From Bacteroidales bacterium UBA6192 (GTDB lineage: Bacteria; Bacteroidota; Bacteroidia; Bacteroidales; F082), in the NCBI GenBank assembly GCA_002422725.1, contig DITE01000057.1, positions 1 to 53,475 on the forward strand: a stretch of 53,475 bases of DNA, read 5' to 3'. Made by a program: the position numbers and the translations under genes. Below are positions 34,012 to 42,878 of this stretch, one piece after another. The notes below the pieces were generated by a model. That model worked only from the letters and a program-made list of their open reading frames with translations. It did not search any database and was not told the origin of the DNA. The stretch's first letter is position 1. Each line of letters opens with the position of its first letter.

Positions 34012-34888
34012 TCCTTAACCTGGCACTCCTTGCTCTTGGATTTCTTTCGGTTTCTTCATCATCGGCAACAATCACCTTCCTGTTTACAGGTTTCAAGGGA
34101 CTAAGCAGGTTTCCAAAGAAATCCTTTTTCAATTCGCCCCCGGCATTACCCGACCTGAAAATATTCTTCACCAGCCTGTCCTCCAGAGAGTGGTAGGAAA
34201 TCACGACAAGTCGGCCACCGGGAGCGAGGCATTGTATGGCTTGCAGAAGCCATTCTTCCAAAACAACAAGCTCCTGATTCACTTCAATACGCAATGCCTG
34301 AAATAGCTGCGCCAGGGTTTTATTCTCGCGACCCTTTGGCAATAAATGATTTACAGCCGTGATCAAAGCAAAGGTGGTTTCAATTTCATTGCTTTTACGG
34401 GCAGTATCAATGGCAAGGGCAATTTTACGGGCATGATCAAGCTCGCCAAACTTCTTCAATATCGTTGTTAGTTCTTCAACAGTAGATTGATTGACAACTT
34501 CCCTTGCATCCCGTGCATTATTCTGGTCCATGCGCATATCCAGACGACCATCGAAGCGGGTGGAGAAGCCTTTGTCGGCAACATCGAACTGAAAAGAGGA
34601 TACGCCCAGATCGGCGAGTATGCCATCAACTTCCATTACACCATGAAGGGTTAAGAAATTTCTCATAAATCTGAAATTCTGAGGGATAAAAACCAGGCGG
34701 GGATCATCAACTACATTTTTTGCAGCATCCTGATCCTGATCAAATGCAAAAAGCCTTCCTGAAGTTAAGCGTTTCAGAATTTCTGCCGCATGTCCACCAC
34801 CTCCATAGGTAACGTCCACATAGGTCCCATCGGGGCGAATGCGCAATCCGTCAACACTTTCGTGCAGCAATACCGGTTGGTGGTACAT
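33980..34888 (-). CDS. rsmH: 16S rRNA m4C1402 methyltransferase
   Basis: A 302-residue SAM-dependent methyltransferase (formerly MraW) that N4-methylates C1402 in the P site of 16S rRNA. MYHQPVLLHESVDGL at the start, VDVTYGGGGHAAEIL (SAM loop), ILADLGVSSFQFD, RLDMRMDQ and the late VVISYHSLEDRLVKN are family signatures. It starts 3 bases after the mraZ stop. Confidence 0.97.
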   Translation of the reverse strand: MYHQPVLLHESVDGLRIRPDGTYVDVTYGGGGHAAEILKRLTSGRLFAFDQDQDAAKNVVDDPRLVFIPQNFRFMRNFLTLHGVMEVDGILADLGVSSFQFDVADKGFSTRFDGRLDMRMDQNNARDAREVVNQSTVEELTTILKKFGELDHARKIALAIDTARKSNEIETTFALITAVNHLLPKGRENKTLAQLFQALRIEVNQELVVLEEWLLQAIQCLAPGGRLVVISYHSLEDRLVKNIFRSGNAGGELKKDFFGNLLSPLKPVNRKVIVADDEETERNPRARSARLRIAEKHAGNGE

Positions 34889-34891
34889 AGC

Positions 34892-35359
34892 TTAATCGTT
34901 CTCGTCAGTAATATTTCCAAGTACATCTGCTGCAAATTTCAAGAACGCTTCCTGGTCGGTATCGGCCTGAACCTTTGTGAAAGCTTCTTTGTCCCAGATT
35001 TCAATGTTCTTTGTTACTGAGTTAAGCACCACATCCTTTGTCAAACCACCATCTTCGATCAGGTTCTTTGGGATCTGCAAGCGACCAAGACTGTCTATTT
35101 TCACTTCTTTGGCTCCTGCATTGTACTTTCTCACAAAATCAACATTGGATTTTACAAACTGGTTGAGCTTTCTTAGCTTCGACTGAACCTTCATCCAGTC
35201 CTGCATGGTATACAGTTCCAGATACTTATCAAACAAACCGGGTCTTAGCACAAAGCCTTGCTGCAATGCCTCTTTCAGCTTGTCGCGAAAGTCAGCAGGC
35301 AACATGAGTCGGCCTTTGCCATCGAGTTTGCAATGATATGTGTCAATTGGGTAGCTCAA
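34892..35359 (-). CDS. mraZ: Transcriptional regulator MraZ, probable TTG start
   Basis: A 155-residue protein made of two AbrB-like halves, each with the DxxGR loop: KLDGKGRLMLPADF and KIDSLGRLQIPKNL. MraZ is a DNA-binding regulator of its own dcw operon. An ATG exists at 35455, but it adds 32 residues unlike the family and lies upstream of the operator. TTG at 35359 gives M-SYPIDTYHCKLDGKGR, which matches the normal distance from the start to the first DxxGR loop, and a length close to the usual 150. I therefore prefer TTG, with the frame unchanged. Confidence 0.9.
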   Translation of the reverse strand: MSYPIDTYHCKLDGKGRLMLPADFRDKLKEALQQGFVLRPGLFDKYLELYTMQDWMKVQSKLRKLNQFVKSNVDFVRKYNAGAKEVKIDSLGRLQIPKNLIEDGGLTKDVVLNSVTKNIEIWDKEAFTKVQADTDQEAFLKFAADVLGNITDEND

Positions 35360-35399
35360 GAAAATTGCAATTTTGTGAGGTAAAATTAGTGCATTATTT

Positions 35400-35425
35400 C
35401 CCAAATTCTCCCATTTTTTACCACA
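35400..35425 (-). promoter_or_regulatory. MraZ operator: three TGG(G/T) repeats, 10-base period
   Basis: On the minus strand TGGT (35423-35420), TGGG (35413-35410) and TGGG (35403-35400) are separated by exactly 6 bases. E. coli MraZ binds TGGGN repeats with this period. The array lies 41 bases upstream of the proposed TTG start. A weak -7 box (TAATTTTA, 35388-35381) follows it. Confidence 0.75.
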
Positions 35426-35665
35426 TTTTTTATAAAATGTTTCAAACAATTGCAAAAAAAGTGCACAATAAAATATAACAAGCTGATTAGATGATAAATA
35501 AATTCAATATTTATTTTAATTCAGCTCAATTTTCCCCTTCTGGGACACACTTATGAACAAGACAAACTGAGAATCAGACCTTGAAGCTCCCAAATCGCAC
35601 ATACGATAGTCCTGATTCTGTCATAATTTTCTACCTCAGCTGCATCAACTATCCTGATTACATAC

Positions 35666-35673
35666 TATATTTG
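35666..35673 (+). promoter_or_regulatory. Candidate -7 box of the glsA-glsB unit
   Basis: TATATTTG matches TAnnTTTG and lies 26 bases before the ATG. No good -33 TTG is seen, so it is a partial match. Confidence 0.4.
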
Positions 35674-35699
35674 CTCAAAAAACCAGGAGAACAGTCTGC

Positions 35700-36575
35700 A
35701 TGGAAGAAAACATCCCTGTTGCGCCCGCAGCATTCATTGACATTGAGAAGGTGCTTGCCGATAAAAGTCCTGGTCTGAAGCGTTTTATACCCGGTTTTAT
35801 CATCAGATACCTGAAACGTATTATTCATCAGGAATCCATTAATGGCTTGATTAACAGGTCACATCATTTGTATGGACTGGATTTTGTTGATGCCATAATG
35901 GACGAGTTTCAGATGAAAACTGAGGTTCAGCACTTCGACAGGATTCCTGAAAAAGGAAGATTCATTGTTGCTTCAAACCATCCTTTGGGAGGAATTGATG
36001 GAATCGGCCTTATGCAAACCATTGGCAAAGTTCGCAAGGACATTCAATTTCCGGTCAATGACATACTGCTGAACCTGAAAAATCTCAAACCACTGTTTAT
36101 TCCCATCAATAAGCACGGAAGCAATGCCGAAAACATTCAGATTCTGAACGACACTTTTGCAGGTGATGCAGTCATCTGTTATTTTCCATTTGGACTGGTA
36201 TCGCGCAAAAAAAACGGAACAATCAAAGATCTGGAGTGGAAAAAAACCTTTATCACGAAAGCAAGAAAATTCAAACGCGATATCATACCGGCGCATATCA
36301 GCGGACGTAACACCAATTTCTTTTATAATCTGGCCAACATCCGAAAGAATCTAGGTATGAAAACGAATATTGAAATGCTTTATCTCGTTGAAGAGTTTTA
36401 CAAACAAGAGAATAAGCTTTTAAAGATTACTTTCGCGCCGGCTATTCCATGGCAAACTTTCGACAAAAGCCGCACCGACAATGAATGGGCCGAGCAACTC
36501 CGAAGATACGTTTATACCCTGCCATCGGGCAAGGCTGAGGCTTTTGACCCAAAGAACAACTATCCCAATATTTAA
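35700..36575 (+). CDS. glsA: GlsA-like O-acyltransferase (PlsC superfamily)
   Basis: A 291-residue acyltransferase of the PlsC/lysophosphatidate type. The catalytic motif is NHPLGGIDG (His94, Asp100), spaced HX5D instead of the usual HX4D; FPFGLVSRKK is the substrate motif. In Bacteroides, GlsB N-acylates glycine and GlsA then O-acylates the product to give glycine lipids, relatives of ornithine lipids. The next gene, 17 bases on, is a GlsB-like acyltransferase, so I assign this pair to glycine- or ornithine-type lipid synthesis. The amino acid used cannot be read from sequence. Confidence 0.78.
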   Translation: MEENIPVAPAAFIDIEKVLADKSPGLKRFIPGFIIRYLKRIIHQESINGLINRSHHLYGLDFVDAIMDEFQMKTEVQHFDRIPEKGRFIVASNHPLGGIDGIGLMQTIGKVRKDIQFPVNDILLNLKNLKPLFIPINKHGSNAENIQILNDTFAGDAVICYFPFGLVSRKKNGTIKDLEWKKTFITKARKFKRDIIPAHISGRNTNFFYNLANIRKNLGMKTNIEMLYLVEEFYKQENKLLKITFAPAIPWQTFDKSRTDNEWAEQLRRYVYTLPSGKAEAFDPKNNYPNI

Positions 36576-36592
36576 AGCATATACTAAACTTT

Positions 36593-37507
36593 ATGGAACA
36601 AGTCATTCCGCCTGTTGACAAAAAACTGCTGCTCGATGAGCTAACCCCCGATCGTCTGATGCGTAAAGCAAACAACGGGGCTAACGAGATTTATGTTTTT
36701 ACCGAAGCCGAAGCTCCTAACCTGATGAGAGAAACAGGACGGCTTCGGGAAATCACTTTCCGCGATGCCGGAGGTGGAACCGGTAAGTCAACTGATGTAG
36801 ATGTGTATGATATGGGCAACAACAATTTCAAACAATTAATTGTATGGAGCCCCGAAGATCAGGCAATTGTTGGCGGATACCGATTCATTCACTGTAAATA
36901 TCTGAAAATTGATGCCGATGGGCATGTGAAAACACCCACCTCCAAACTTTTCGCCTACTCAAAACAGTTTGTTAAGGAATTTATCCCGCAAACAATCGAG
37001 TTGGGAAGGTCGTTTGTGCAACCTGACTATCAGCCTTCGAACAATCTGCGTAAAGGAATGTATGCACTCGACAATCTATGGGACGGACTTGGGGCACTTA
37101 TCACAGAGTATCCCGATGCCCATTATTTCTTTGGAAAGGTAACCATGTATGGCCATTACAACACTTTTGCCCGCGACCTTATCCTGTATTTTATGAAAAC
37201 ATTTTTCCCCGATCCCGACAAATTGGTCTATCCACATGAACCATTGTCTCTGTTTCATGACGAATCAATCATTGCAGGCATCTTCAAAGGCGAAAACTAC
37301 GATGAGAATTATAAAATATTGATTCAAACAGTTCGAAAACATGGAGAGAATGTGCCTCCACTGGTCAATGCCTACATGAACCTTTCGTCAACCATGCGAA
37401 GTTTTGGCACAGCCTTTAATGCCCCTTTCGGCAAGGTTGAGGAAACAGGTATTCTGGTTACCATCAAAGACATATTTAAGGAAAAGAAAGAAAGACATCT
37501 CGTCTGA
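36593..37507 (+). CDS. glsB: GlsB-like N-acyltransferase (OlsB/hemolysin-type GNAT)
   Basis: A 304-residue member of the OlsB/GNAT-like acyltransferases. Motifs: AEAPNLMRETGRLREITFRD, VGGYRFIHCKYL, FVKEFIPQTIELGRSFVQPDYQ and LDNLWDGLGALITEYPDAHYFFG. In Bacteroides the homologue makes N-acyl glycine from an acyl-ACP, the first step of glycine-lipid synthesis, and commendamide is a related product. It forms a two-gene unit with glsA. The order here is A then B, which I recall as the reverse of B. thetaiotaomicron. Confidence 0.78.
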   Translation: MEQVIPPVDKKLLLDELTPDRLMRKANNGANEIYVFTEAEAPNLMRETGRLREITFRDAGGGTGKSTDVDVYDMGNNNFKQLIVWSPEDQAIVGGYRFIHCKYLKIDADGHVKTPTSKLFAYSKQFVKEFIPQTIELGRSFVQPDYQPSNNLRKGMYALDNLWDGLGALITEYPDAHYFFGKVTMYGHYNTFARDLILYFMKTFFPDPDKLVYPHEPLSLFHDESIIAGIFKGENYDENYKILIQTVRKHGENVPPLVNAYMNLSSTMRSFGTAFNAPFGKVEETGILVTIKDIFKEKKERHLV

Positions 37508-37528
37508 AAACAACAAATAAACAGAGTT

Positions 37529-38152
37529 ATGGAAATCCGGTCAGCTACTTATTTAATGAGCAATACGGAGGTGTCGAAGCTCCCAAAGCCCGACAAACCC
37601 GAATATGCTTTCATTGGCCGGTCGAACGTGGGGAAATCTTCTTTGATCAATATGATCACCGGTGCAAAAGGTCTGGCTAAAATTTCAGGCAGACCCGGAA
37701 AGACAATCACAATCAATCATTTTTTAATCAATGAAGAATGGTATCTGGTGGATTTGCCTGGTTATGGCTTTGCCAAACGATCGAGATCAGCCCGTGAACA
37801 ATGGACTCTGATGCTGCGTAAATATTTGACCAGAAGAGACAACCTCATTTACACCTTTGTGCTTATCGATATCCGACACGAAGCACAGACCATTGATCTG
37901 GAATTTATACATTGGATGGCTGAAACCGGATTACCCTTTATACTTCTTTTCACCAAGCACGATAAAATTGGCAAAACCATTGCTGACAAGAACCTGGCAT
38001 CGTATAAAAAAGAACTCCTCCAAACATGGGAGGAGTTACCTTTGATAGTGGTTACTTCATCGCTTAGTAAACTTGGCCGGGATGAAGTTTTAGGTATTAT
38101 CGACAGAGAAAATCAATTGTTTGGTCATTACACCACTTCTACCAACACGTGA
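37529..38152 (+). CDS. engB: Ribosome biogenesis GTPase EngB (YihA/YsxC)
   Basis: A 207-residue single-domain GTPase for 50S assembly. G1 GRSNVGKS (30-37), G2 around GKTITINHF, G3 DLPGYG (75-80) and G4 TKHDK are present. It follows glsB by 21 bases. Its last 25 bases overlap the convergent biotin-carrier gene. Confidence 0.96.
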   Translation: MEIRSATYLMSNTEVSKLPKPDKPEYAFIGRSNVGKSSLINMITGAKGLAKISGRPGKTITINHFLINEEWYLVDLPGYGFAKRSRSAREQWTLMLRKYLTRRDNLIYTFVLIDIRHEAQTIDLEFIHWMAETGLPFILLFTKHDKIGKTIADKNLASYKKELLQTWEELPLIVVTSSLSKLGRDEVLGIIDRENQLFGHYTTSTNT

Positions 38153-38469
38153 TTTTTTGACACTCTGTCTCCTGCTTTAACATGAACTGCTTTCACTACC
38201 CCATCGAAAGGGCATAGCAGGTTGTTCATCATTTTCATGGCTTCGAGCACAAGTAATCTTTCGCCCTGCTTCACTTTTTTTCCTTCTTTAACATTCACTT
38301 CTATAATCGTTCCTGGAATGAAAGCGGTAATCTTGCCCGGATTCTTTGCTTCATACATGACCCTGTGGCTAAACTTGCCGGTATAATTGGTCTTGTACTT
38401 AACGTTATCAATAGTGAGGTTGCGGTACCTGACAATCTTGTTGTCTTCCTCGTTGGGTTCTTCCGTCAT
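38128..38469 (-). CDS. Biotin carboxyl carrier protein of an acyl-CoA carboxylase/decarboxylase
   Basis: A 113-residue biotinyl-domain protein. VLEAMKMMNNL carries the biotinylated Lys79. The compact lipoyl/biotinyl fold follows a charged N-terminal extension. It moves a carboxyl group between a biotin carboxylase (or decarboxylase membrane part) and the carboxyltransferase encoded just upstream, 11 bases away. The 3' end overlaps engB. Confidence 0.9.
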   Translation of the reverse strand: MTEEPNEEDNKIVRYRNLTIDNVKYKTNYTGKFSHRVMYEAKNPGKITAFIPGTIIEVNVKEGKKVKQGERLLVLEAMKMMNNLLCPFDGVVKAVHVKAGDRVSKNHVLVEVV

Positions 38470-38480
38470 AATGTAAAGTG

Positions 38481-40028
38481 TTAAAATGGTGGTATTCCAT
38501 GCTTTTTCATAGGTACTTCAACAATCTTATCTTTGGAAATCTCGAGCGAATGCATCAGCATCCTGCGGGTTTCTTCCGGTTCGATTACAGCATCAATATA
38601 ACCATATGCAGCGGCAACGTATGGATTGGCAAACTTTTTCTTGTACTCTGCCACCTTTTGTTTGCGCATTTCTTCAGGGTTTTCAGCCGTTTGAATCTCT
38701 TTACGGAAAATAATGTTAGCTGCTCCTTCAGGACCCATCACCGCTATTTCGGCTGTGGGCCAGGCAAACACAAAGTCGGCACGCAAATGGTGCGAGCACA
38801 TGGCAATGTAACCTCCACCATAGGCTTTGCGCATAATCACTGTGATTTTTGGAACTGTTGCTTCGGAATAAGCATAAAGAACCTTGGCACCATGTCGGAT
38901 TACCCCGGCATGTTCCTGATCAACACCGGGCAGATAGCCGGGCAGGTCGACAAGTGTTACCAATGGCACATTGAAGGAATCGCAATAGCGAATAAACCTT
39001 GCAGCCTTTACAGATGAATCCACATCAAGCACACCGGCAAGTACCAATGGCTGATTGGCCACAAAGCCCACCGTGTCGCCATTGATGCGGCCAAAGCCAA
39101 TCACAATGTTCGAGGCAAACAATTCCATTACTTCGAGAAACTCAGAATCGTCGGCCAATGCCCTGATAACATCACGAACATCGTAAGGCATGCGCGGATC
39201 GGTTGGCAGTATCGATTCAATTTTGTATTGTCTGGTTTTTGGAGCTTTCTTAGGAAACTTTTCAGCTTTTTTCATGTTATTCCATGGGATAAAGCTAACC
39301 AGCTGCTTGATCTGATTAAAGCATTCTTCCTCGCTCAAGGCAAAGAAGTGAGCATTTCCGGTTATTTCGGAATGAACGCGGGCACCGCCAAGTTCTTCCA
39401 TCGAAATTTCCTCACCAAGAACCGTTTTGATCACTTCAGGTCCTGTGATAAACATTTTAGAAATTTTCTCGACCACAAACACGAAATCGGTGAGTGCAGG
39501 CGAGTACACTGCTCCACCAGCACAGGGGCCGAGGATTACAGAAATCTGCGGGATAACACCCGAAGCCTGGGTGTTGCGGTAAAATATTTCACCATATCCG
39601 GCAAGAGAGTTGACTCCCTCCTGGATACGTGCACCGCCCGAGTCATTAATCCCAATAATCGGCACTTTGAGTTTCATGGCGTGATCCATGATCTTGGTTA
39701 TTTTCTTGGCATGCATCCAACCCAATGAACCACCAGCCACGGTGAAATCCTGTGCATAAATACAAACCGGATGCCCGCTCAATGTACCTGTGCCCGTGAT
39801 AACTCCATCACCGGGCAGGTATTTTTTATCCATATCAAAGTCCTTGGCAGCATGCTCCACAAAAAGGTCATACTCGTGAAAGGATTTCGGATCAAGAAGC
39901 GCGATGATTCGCTCACGGGCAGTGAGTTTACCAATTGATTTCTGTTTCTCGATCGCCTGTTCGCCACCTCCCATCAAAGCATCGCGCATGCGCCGCTGCA
40001 AGTCAGAAGTCTTCTGTTTTAAGCCCAT
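38481..40028 (-). CDS. Acyl-CoA carboxyltransferase (propionyl-CoA carboxylase beta / MmdA type)
   Basis: A 515-residue carboxyltransferase with both crotonase-like halves. Signatures: GGEQAIEKQKSIGKLTARER, DFTVAGGSLGWMHAKKI, INDSGGARIQEGVNSL, GPCAGGAVYSPALTDF, VDLPGYLPGVDQEHAGVIRH and KAYGGGYIAMCS. The substrate is most likely propionyl/methylmalonyl-CoA. With the small biotin carrier and no biotin carboxylase nearby, it could belong to propionyl-CoA carboxylase with an unlinked accC, or to a methylmalonyl-CoA decarboxylase; both fit the succinate-propionate route of Bacteroidales. Confidence 0.92.
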   Translation of the reverse strand: MGLKQKTSDLQRRMRDALMGGGEQAIEKQKSIGKLTARERIIALLDPKSFHEYDLFVEHAAKDFDMDKKYLPGDGVITGTGTLSGHPVCIYAQDFTVAGGSLGWMHAKKITKIMDHAMKLKVPIIGINDSGGARIQEGVNSLAGYGEIFYRNTQASGVIPQISVILGPCAGGAVYSPALTDFVFVVEKISKMFITGPEVIKTVLGEEISMEELGGARVHSEITGNAHFFALSEEECFNQIKQLVSFIPWNNMKKAEKFPKKAPKTRQYKIESILPTDPRMPYDVRDVIRALADDSEFLEVMELFASNIVIGFGRINGDTVGFVANQPLVLAGVLDVDSSVKAARFIRYCDSFNVPLVTLVDLPGYLPGVDQEHAGVIRHGAKVLYAYSEATVPKITVIMRKAYGGGYIAMCSHHLRADFVFAWPTAEIAVMGPEGAANIIFRKEIQTAENPEEMRKQKVAEYKKKFANPYVAAAYGYIDAVIEPEETRRMLMHSLEISKDKIVEVPMKKHGIPPF

Positions 40029-40140
40029 AAATGGTTGATTTTGGTTTCTTTATCAGATAAAAAAGATAAGTTTTTCAAGAGCATACTGTAAATCAACTGA
40101 TTACAATATTTTACTACTTGCCTAACTTATCTGGTTAATG

Positions 40141-40170
40141 CAAAAATAACGCTATTTGGAAAAATTACAA
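40141..40170 (-). promoter_or_regulatory. Promoter of the carboxyltransferase operon
   Basis: On the minus strand TTG (40170-40168), a 19-base spacer and TATTTTTG (40148-40141) match the Bacteroidota consensus at optimal spacing. The leader to the ATG at 40028 would be about 105 bases. Confidence 0.6.
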
Positions 40171-40566
40171 CATTAAATACTATTCAGGGAATTACAAGGT
40201 ATACCCTAACGGAGATAAATTTGTCGCAACTAAATTAATAAGTCTTTATACGACTGATGATTATGCAAACCCTTTCGTGTTAAGTTACCCCCATCCAGAC
40301 CTCAGAAAAAGTTATCAACCATTTAAACAAACGGTATCAATTACGGTTTATATATCGCTAAAACTTCCAAAATTGACCTGCCACCAGGACTTTTCATTTC
40401 ACAAAGCAGGATATATAATACCCGCTGGTCAAGTTAACTTAAGAACAAAAAATGAAAAGATGTTATTCAGACAGGTTTAAAGTTTATGCTAAACCAGACA
40501 AAGCATAAAGGAGAATAAGATGAATAACCACAAGGATAAATCAGCTAATTGAAGGCAAAACGTTGG
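40171..40566. other. Gene-free spacer between carboxyltransferase and amtB
   Basis: I see no convincing gene here. A plus-strand frame is open from 40139 to 40480 but has no ATG and begins inside the minus-strand promoter. A tiny frame at 40520-40552 (MNNHKDKSAN) has AAAGGAG upstream, which is suggestive but too short to call. The amtB terminator closes the spacer. Confidence 0.5.
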
Positions 40567-40600
40567 AAAAAAAAACGGGTGGTCAGAATCCAACCACCCG
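40567..40600 (-). terminator. Rho-independent terminator of amtB
   Basis: On the minus strand CGGGTGGT (40600-40593) pairs with ACCACCCG (40583-40576) and is followed by nine T (40575-40567). It lies 24 bases after the amtB stop. Confidence 0.9.
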
Positions 40601-40623
40601 CACCAACCAATAGTCATAAAGTG

Positions 40624-41835
40624 TTACAAAGCACCCTCATCGTAGGCTTTTTCGCCATGAATAGAGGCATCGATTCCTTCGTTTTCGTCACTTTCGCTAA
40701 CTTTTACCGGAGTGATGAAATTAATCAGGGCCAGCATTACATAGGTAAAAATAAAAGCATAGGCTGCGCTTCCAGCTACGGCCAGCAACTCCTTAAAAAA
40801 GAAACTGGTGTTGCCTTCAATCAGACCCGATTGGCCGTTGATCGAACTCATAGCAAACACGCCGAGCAATATTGTGCCCAACACACCACCAATTCCATGA
40901 ACACCCCACACATCCAGTGCATCATCCCAACCGAGTTTGTTTTTCAGATGAACAGCCCAGTAACAGACAAATCCGGCAGCAATACCAATCAGCATGGCAG
41001 CCCAGATCGGAACAAAACCTGCAGCAGGGGTAATGGTTGCCAGTCCGGCAACAGCACCTGTCAATAAACCAACAAACTTTGGTTTTCTGGCTCTCGACCA
41101 CTCCACAAACAACCAGGTAATGGCCGCAAAGGAAGCTGCCACATCTGTATTCAGAAAAGAAAGTGTTGTAATGGCATCCACATCGAGTTCGCTACCGGCA
41201 TTGAAGCCATACCAACCGAACCAGAGCAGCCCGGTACCAATTGCAACCAAAGGTATGCTGTTGGGAGGCGAGAACTTATCTCTTCGGCTACCCACGTAAA
41301 TAACCGAAGCAAGGGCAGCAAAACCGGCTGTGGCATGAACAACAATACCACCGGCGAAATCGATAACGCCCCATTCAGCCAATAAACCACCACCCCATAT
41401 CATATGAACAAAAGGATAGTAAACCAGCAACTGCCAAACTACCAGAAAAATCAGGTAGGCCTTGAAAGTAACCCTGTTCACAAATGCGCCTGTGATCAGC
41501 GCCGGGGTGATAATCGCAAACATCATCTGATAGGCAATAAAGATGTATTCAGGATATTTTCCATTCGAAAATGCATTATCAAAAGGAATTCCATTGAGAA
41601 ATGCATGATCGAGGTTTCCGATGATACCTCCTTCGCCACCGCTGAAGCACAATGAATAACCCACTGTTACCCATAATATTGTAGTAATTCCAAGTGACAC
41701 AAAAGTCTGAATCATAATTCCCAGAATATTGCGTTTTCCGGCCAAACCACCATAAAAGAAAGCAAGCCCCGGCGTCATCAGCATAACCAGGCTGGTTGCC
41801 AGAATCATAAATGTTGTTGAACCCGTGTCAAACAT
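40624..41835 (-). CDS. amtB: Ammonium transporter (Amt family)
   Basis: A 403-residue inner-membrane channel with eleven predicted helices. TPGLAFFYGGLAGKRN opens the first helix region. The twin pore histidines are His167 (VVHATAG) and His313 (GVHGIGG). FGWYGFNAGSE is also typical. The short charged C-terminus is where a PII protein would bind, but no glnK lies next to it in this window. AGGAG precedes the ATG by 10 bases. It follows the porin-like gene by 35 bases and is probably co-transcribed with it. Confidence 0.95.
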   Translation of the reverse strand: MFDTGSTTFMILATSLVMLMTPGLAFFYGGLAGKRNILGIMIQTFVSLGITTILWVTVGYSLCFSGGEGGIIGNLDHAFLNGIPFDNAFSNGKYPEYIFIAYQMMFAIITPALITGAFVNRVTFKAYLIFLVVWQLLVYYPFVHMIWGGGLLAEWGVIDFAGGIVVHATAGFAALASVIYVGSRRDKFSPPNSIPLVAIGTGLLWFGWYGFNAGSELDVDAITTLSFLNTDVAASFAAITWLFVEWSRARKPKFVGLLTGAVAGLATITPAAGFVPIWAAMLIGIAAGFVCYWAVHLKNKLGWDDALDVWGVHGIGGVLGTILLGVFAMSSINGQSGLIEGNTSFFFKELLAVAGSAAYAFIFTYVMLALINFITPVKVSESDENEGIDASIHGEKAYDEGAL

Positions 41836-41870
41836 AATGTAATCTCCTATTATTAATTTGTGTATAAAAT

Positions 41871-42578
41871 TTAAAACGAAAATCCTACAACAAAAAAGAT
41901 ATTCTGTGCCTGAGGGTTAGTTATTACCGAGGCAGTGATTGGAAGTGAAAATGCTTCGGTAACCGTAACGGCTTTTGATAAACTAAGACCCAGATTAACT
42001 ACACTGAAATTATCGGATCCATCGGGTAAATAAATCCCCTTGCCGGTTGTAGCTCCAATAAAAACGTTGTATTCAACATCCTTTGCTTCGCCTCCGTAGC
42101 CAAGCTCGGCATAAAAAGAATTATCGGCATCAGCCCCATAAAAGTTGTAGTTCAGTGACAAGCTAAAAGGTATTTTATCCATTCCATTGAAAATAACTGA
42201 GCCTTCAAATACGTGACCCGTAACATCTTCATCGTATTTGAAATAGGCATTGTTTCCAACAACTCCCCCAGGAAAAAAATAATCGGTAACCATTAAAGTC
42301 ACAACCTCTTTTATGTCATAGGAAACATACAAATCTGTTTCCTGATAATCGAAATTGGTTGCATAAGCACCCCAGGCTCCAATAGTGAACCCACTGTTGG
42401 TGTAAGACAATGATGGCTGTATGGAAGGTGAATTTCCAAAATCCATTCCCCTCCAGATGTAACGGTTGTAAACATCTGTTCCAAGTTGCCACTCTCCTTT
42501 CTGGGCCAAGGTAACTGTGACGAACAAACTGAATAAGGATGCCAGCATGAGCATCCTGATGCAAGACCGGTTTTTCAT
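41871..42578 (-). CDS. TorF/Gcw_chp-type outer-membrane protein linked to amtB
   Basis: A protein of 235 residues with a signal peptide (MLMLASLFSLFVTVTLAQ) and the start of the mature part typical for the Gcw_chp/TorF family: GTDVYNRYIWRGMDFGNSPSIQPSLSYT. Alternating hydrophobic strands and the final VVGFSF (terminal Phe) indicate a small outer-membrane beta-barrel. I chose the ATG at 42578, right before the signal peptide, over one at 42614. Its position suggests that it assists ammonium entry through the outer membrane; that role is inferred. Confidence 0.82.
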   Translation of the reverse strand: MKNRSCIRMLMLASLFSLFVTVTLAQKGEWQLGTDVYNRYIWRGMDFGNSPSIQPSLSYTNSGFTIGAWGAYATNFDYQETDLYVSYDIKEVVTLMVTDYFFPGGVVGNNAYFKYDEDVTGHVFEGSVIFNGMDKIPFSLSLNYNFYGADADNSFYAELGYGGEAKDVEYNVFIGATTGKGIYLPDGSDNFSVVNLGLSLSKAVTVTEAFSLPITASVITNPQAQNIFFVVGFSF

Positions 42579-42878
42579 AGTGATATATTTTTTGTGAATA
42601 AATAAACAAAGCAAAAATTCAACTTAAACCTATGTTTTACAATAGGCAAGGTGCTGAATTTAAACTAAGTGAGCAGCGCAGGATTTTCTAAGTGTTACAC
42701 TTAGATAGATCAAATTGATTCTCCGGACGACACAATAGCAGGTCCAGTTTGATCGGGCAATTGATGTTGCATTACCGAAACTGCGCACTTTAAAATGCTA
42801 TGAAAGTATCAGAAAAGAGTGACCGAATGGAAGAGGGAGAAATAGTGATTTACCTATTAGGATGAAGGGATTAAAGAT
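42579..42878. other. Spacer between the response regulator gene and the porin gene
   Basis: About 300 bases without a gene. The half next to the porin must hold the porin-amtB promoter, but I find no perfect TAnnTTTG with a matching TTG and no convincing sigma-54 box. No terminator is visible behind the response regulator gene. Confidence 0.4.

Noticed and set aside
40139..40480. 113-codon open frame in the amtB-carboxyltransferase spacer
   Set aside because: There is no ATG and only a late GTG (40277); its 5' part coincides with a well-formed minus-strand promoter, and no domain is recognised.
40520..40552. Ten-residue frame preceded by AAAGGAG
   Set aside because: It is too short to support without transcription or conservation data; Shine-Dalgarno matches of this size occur by chance in AG-rich spacers.
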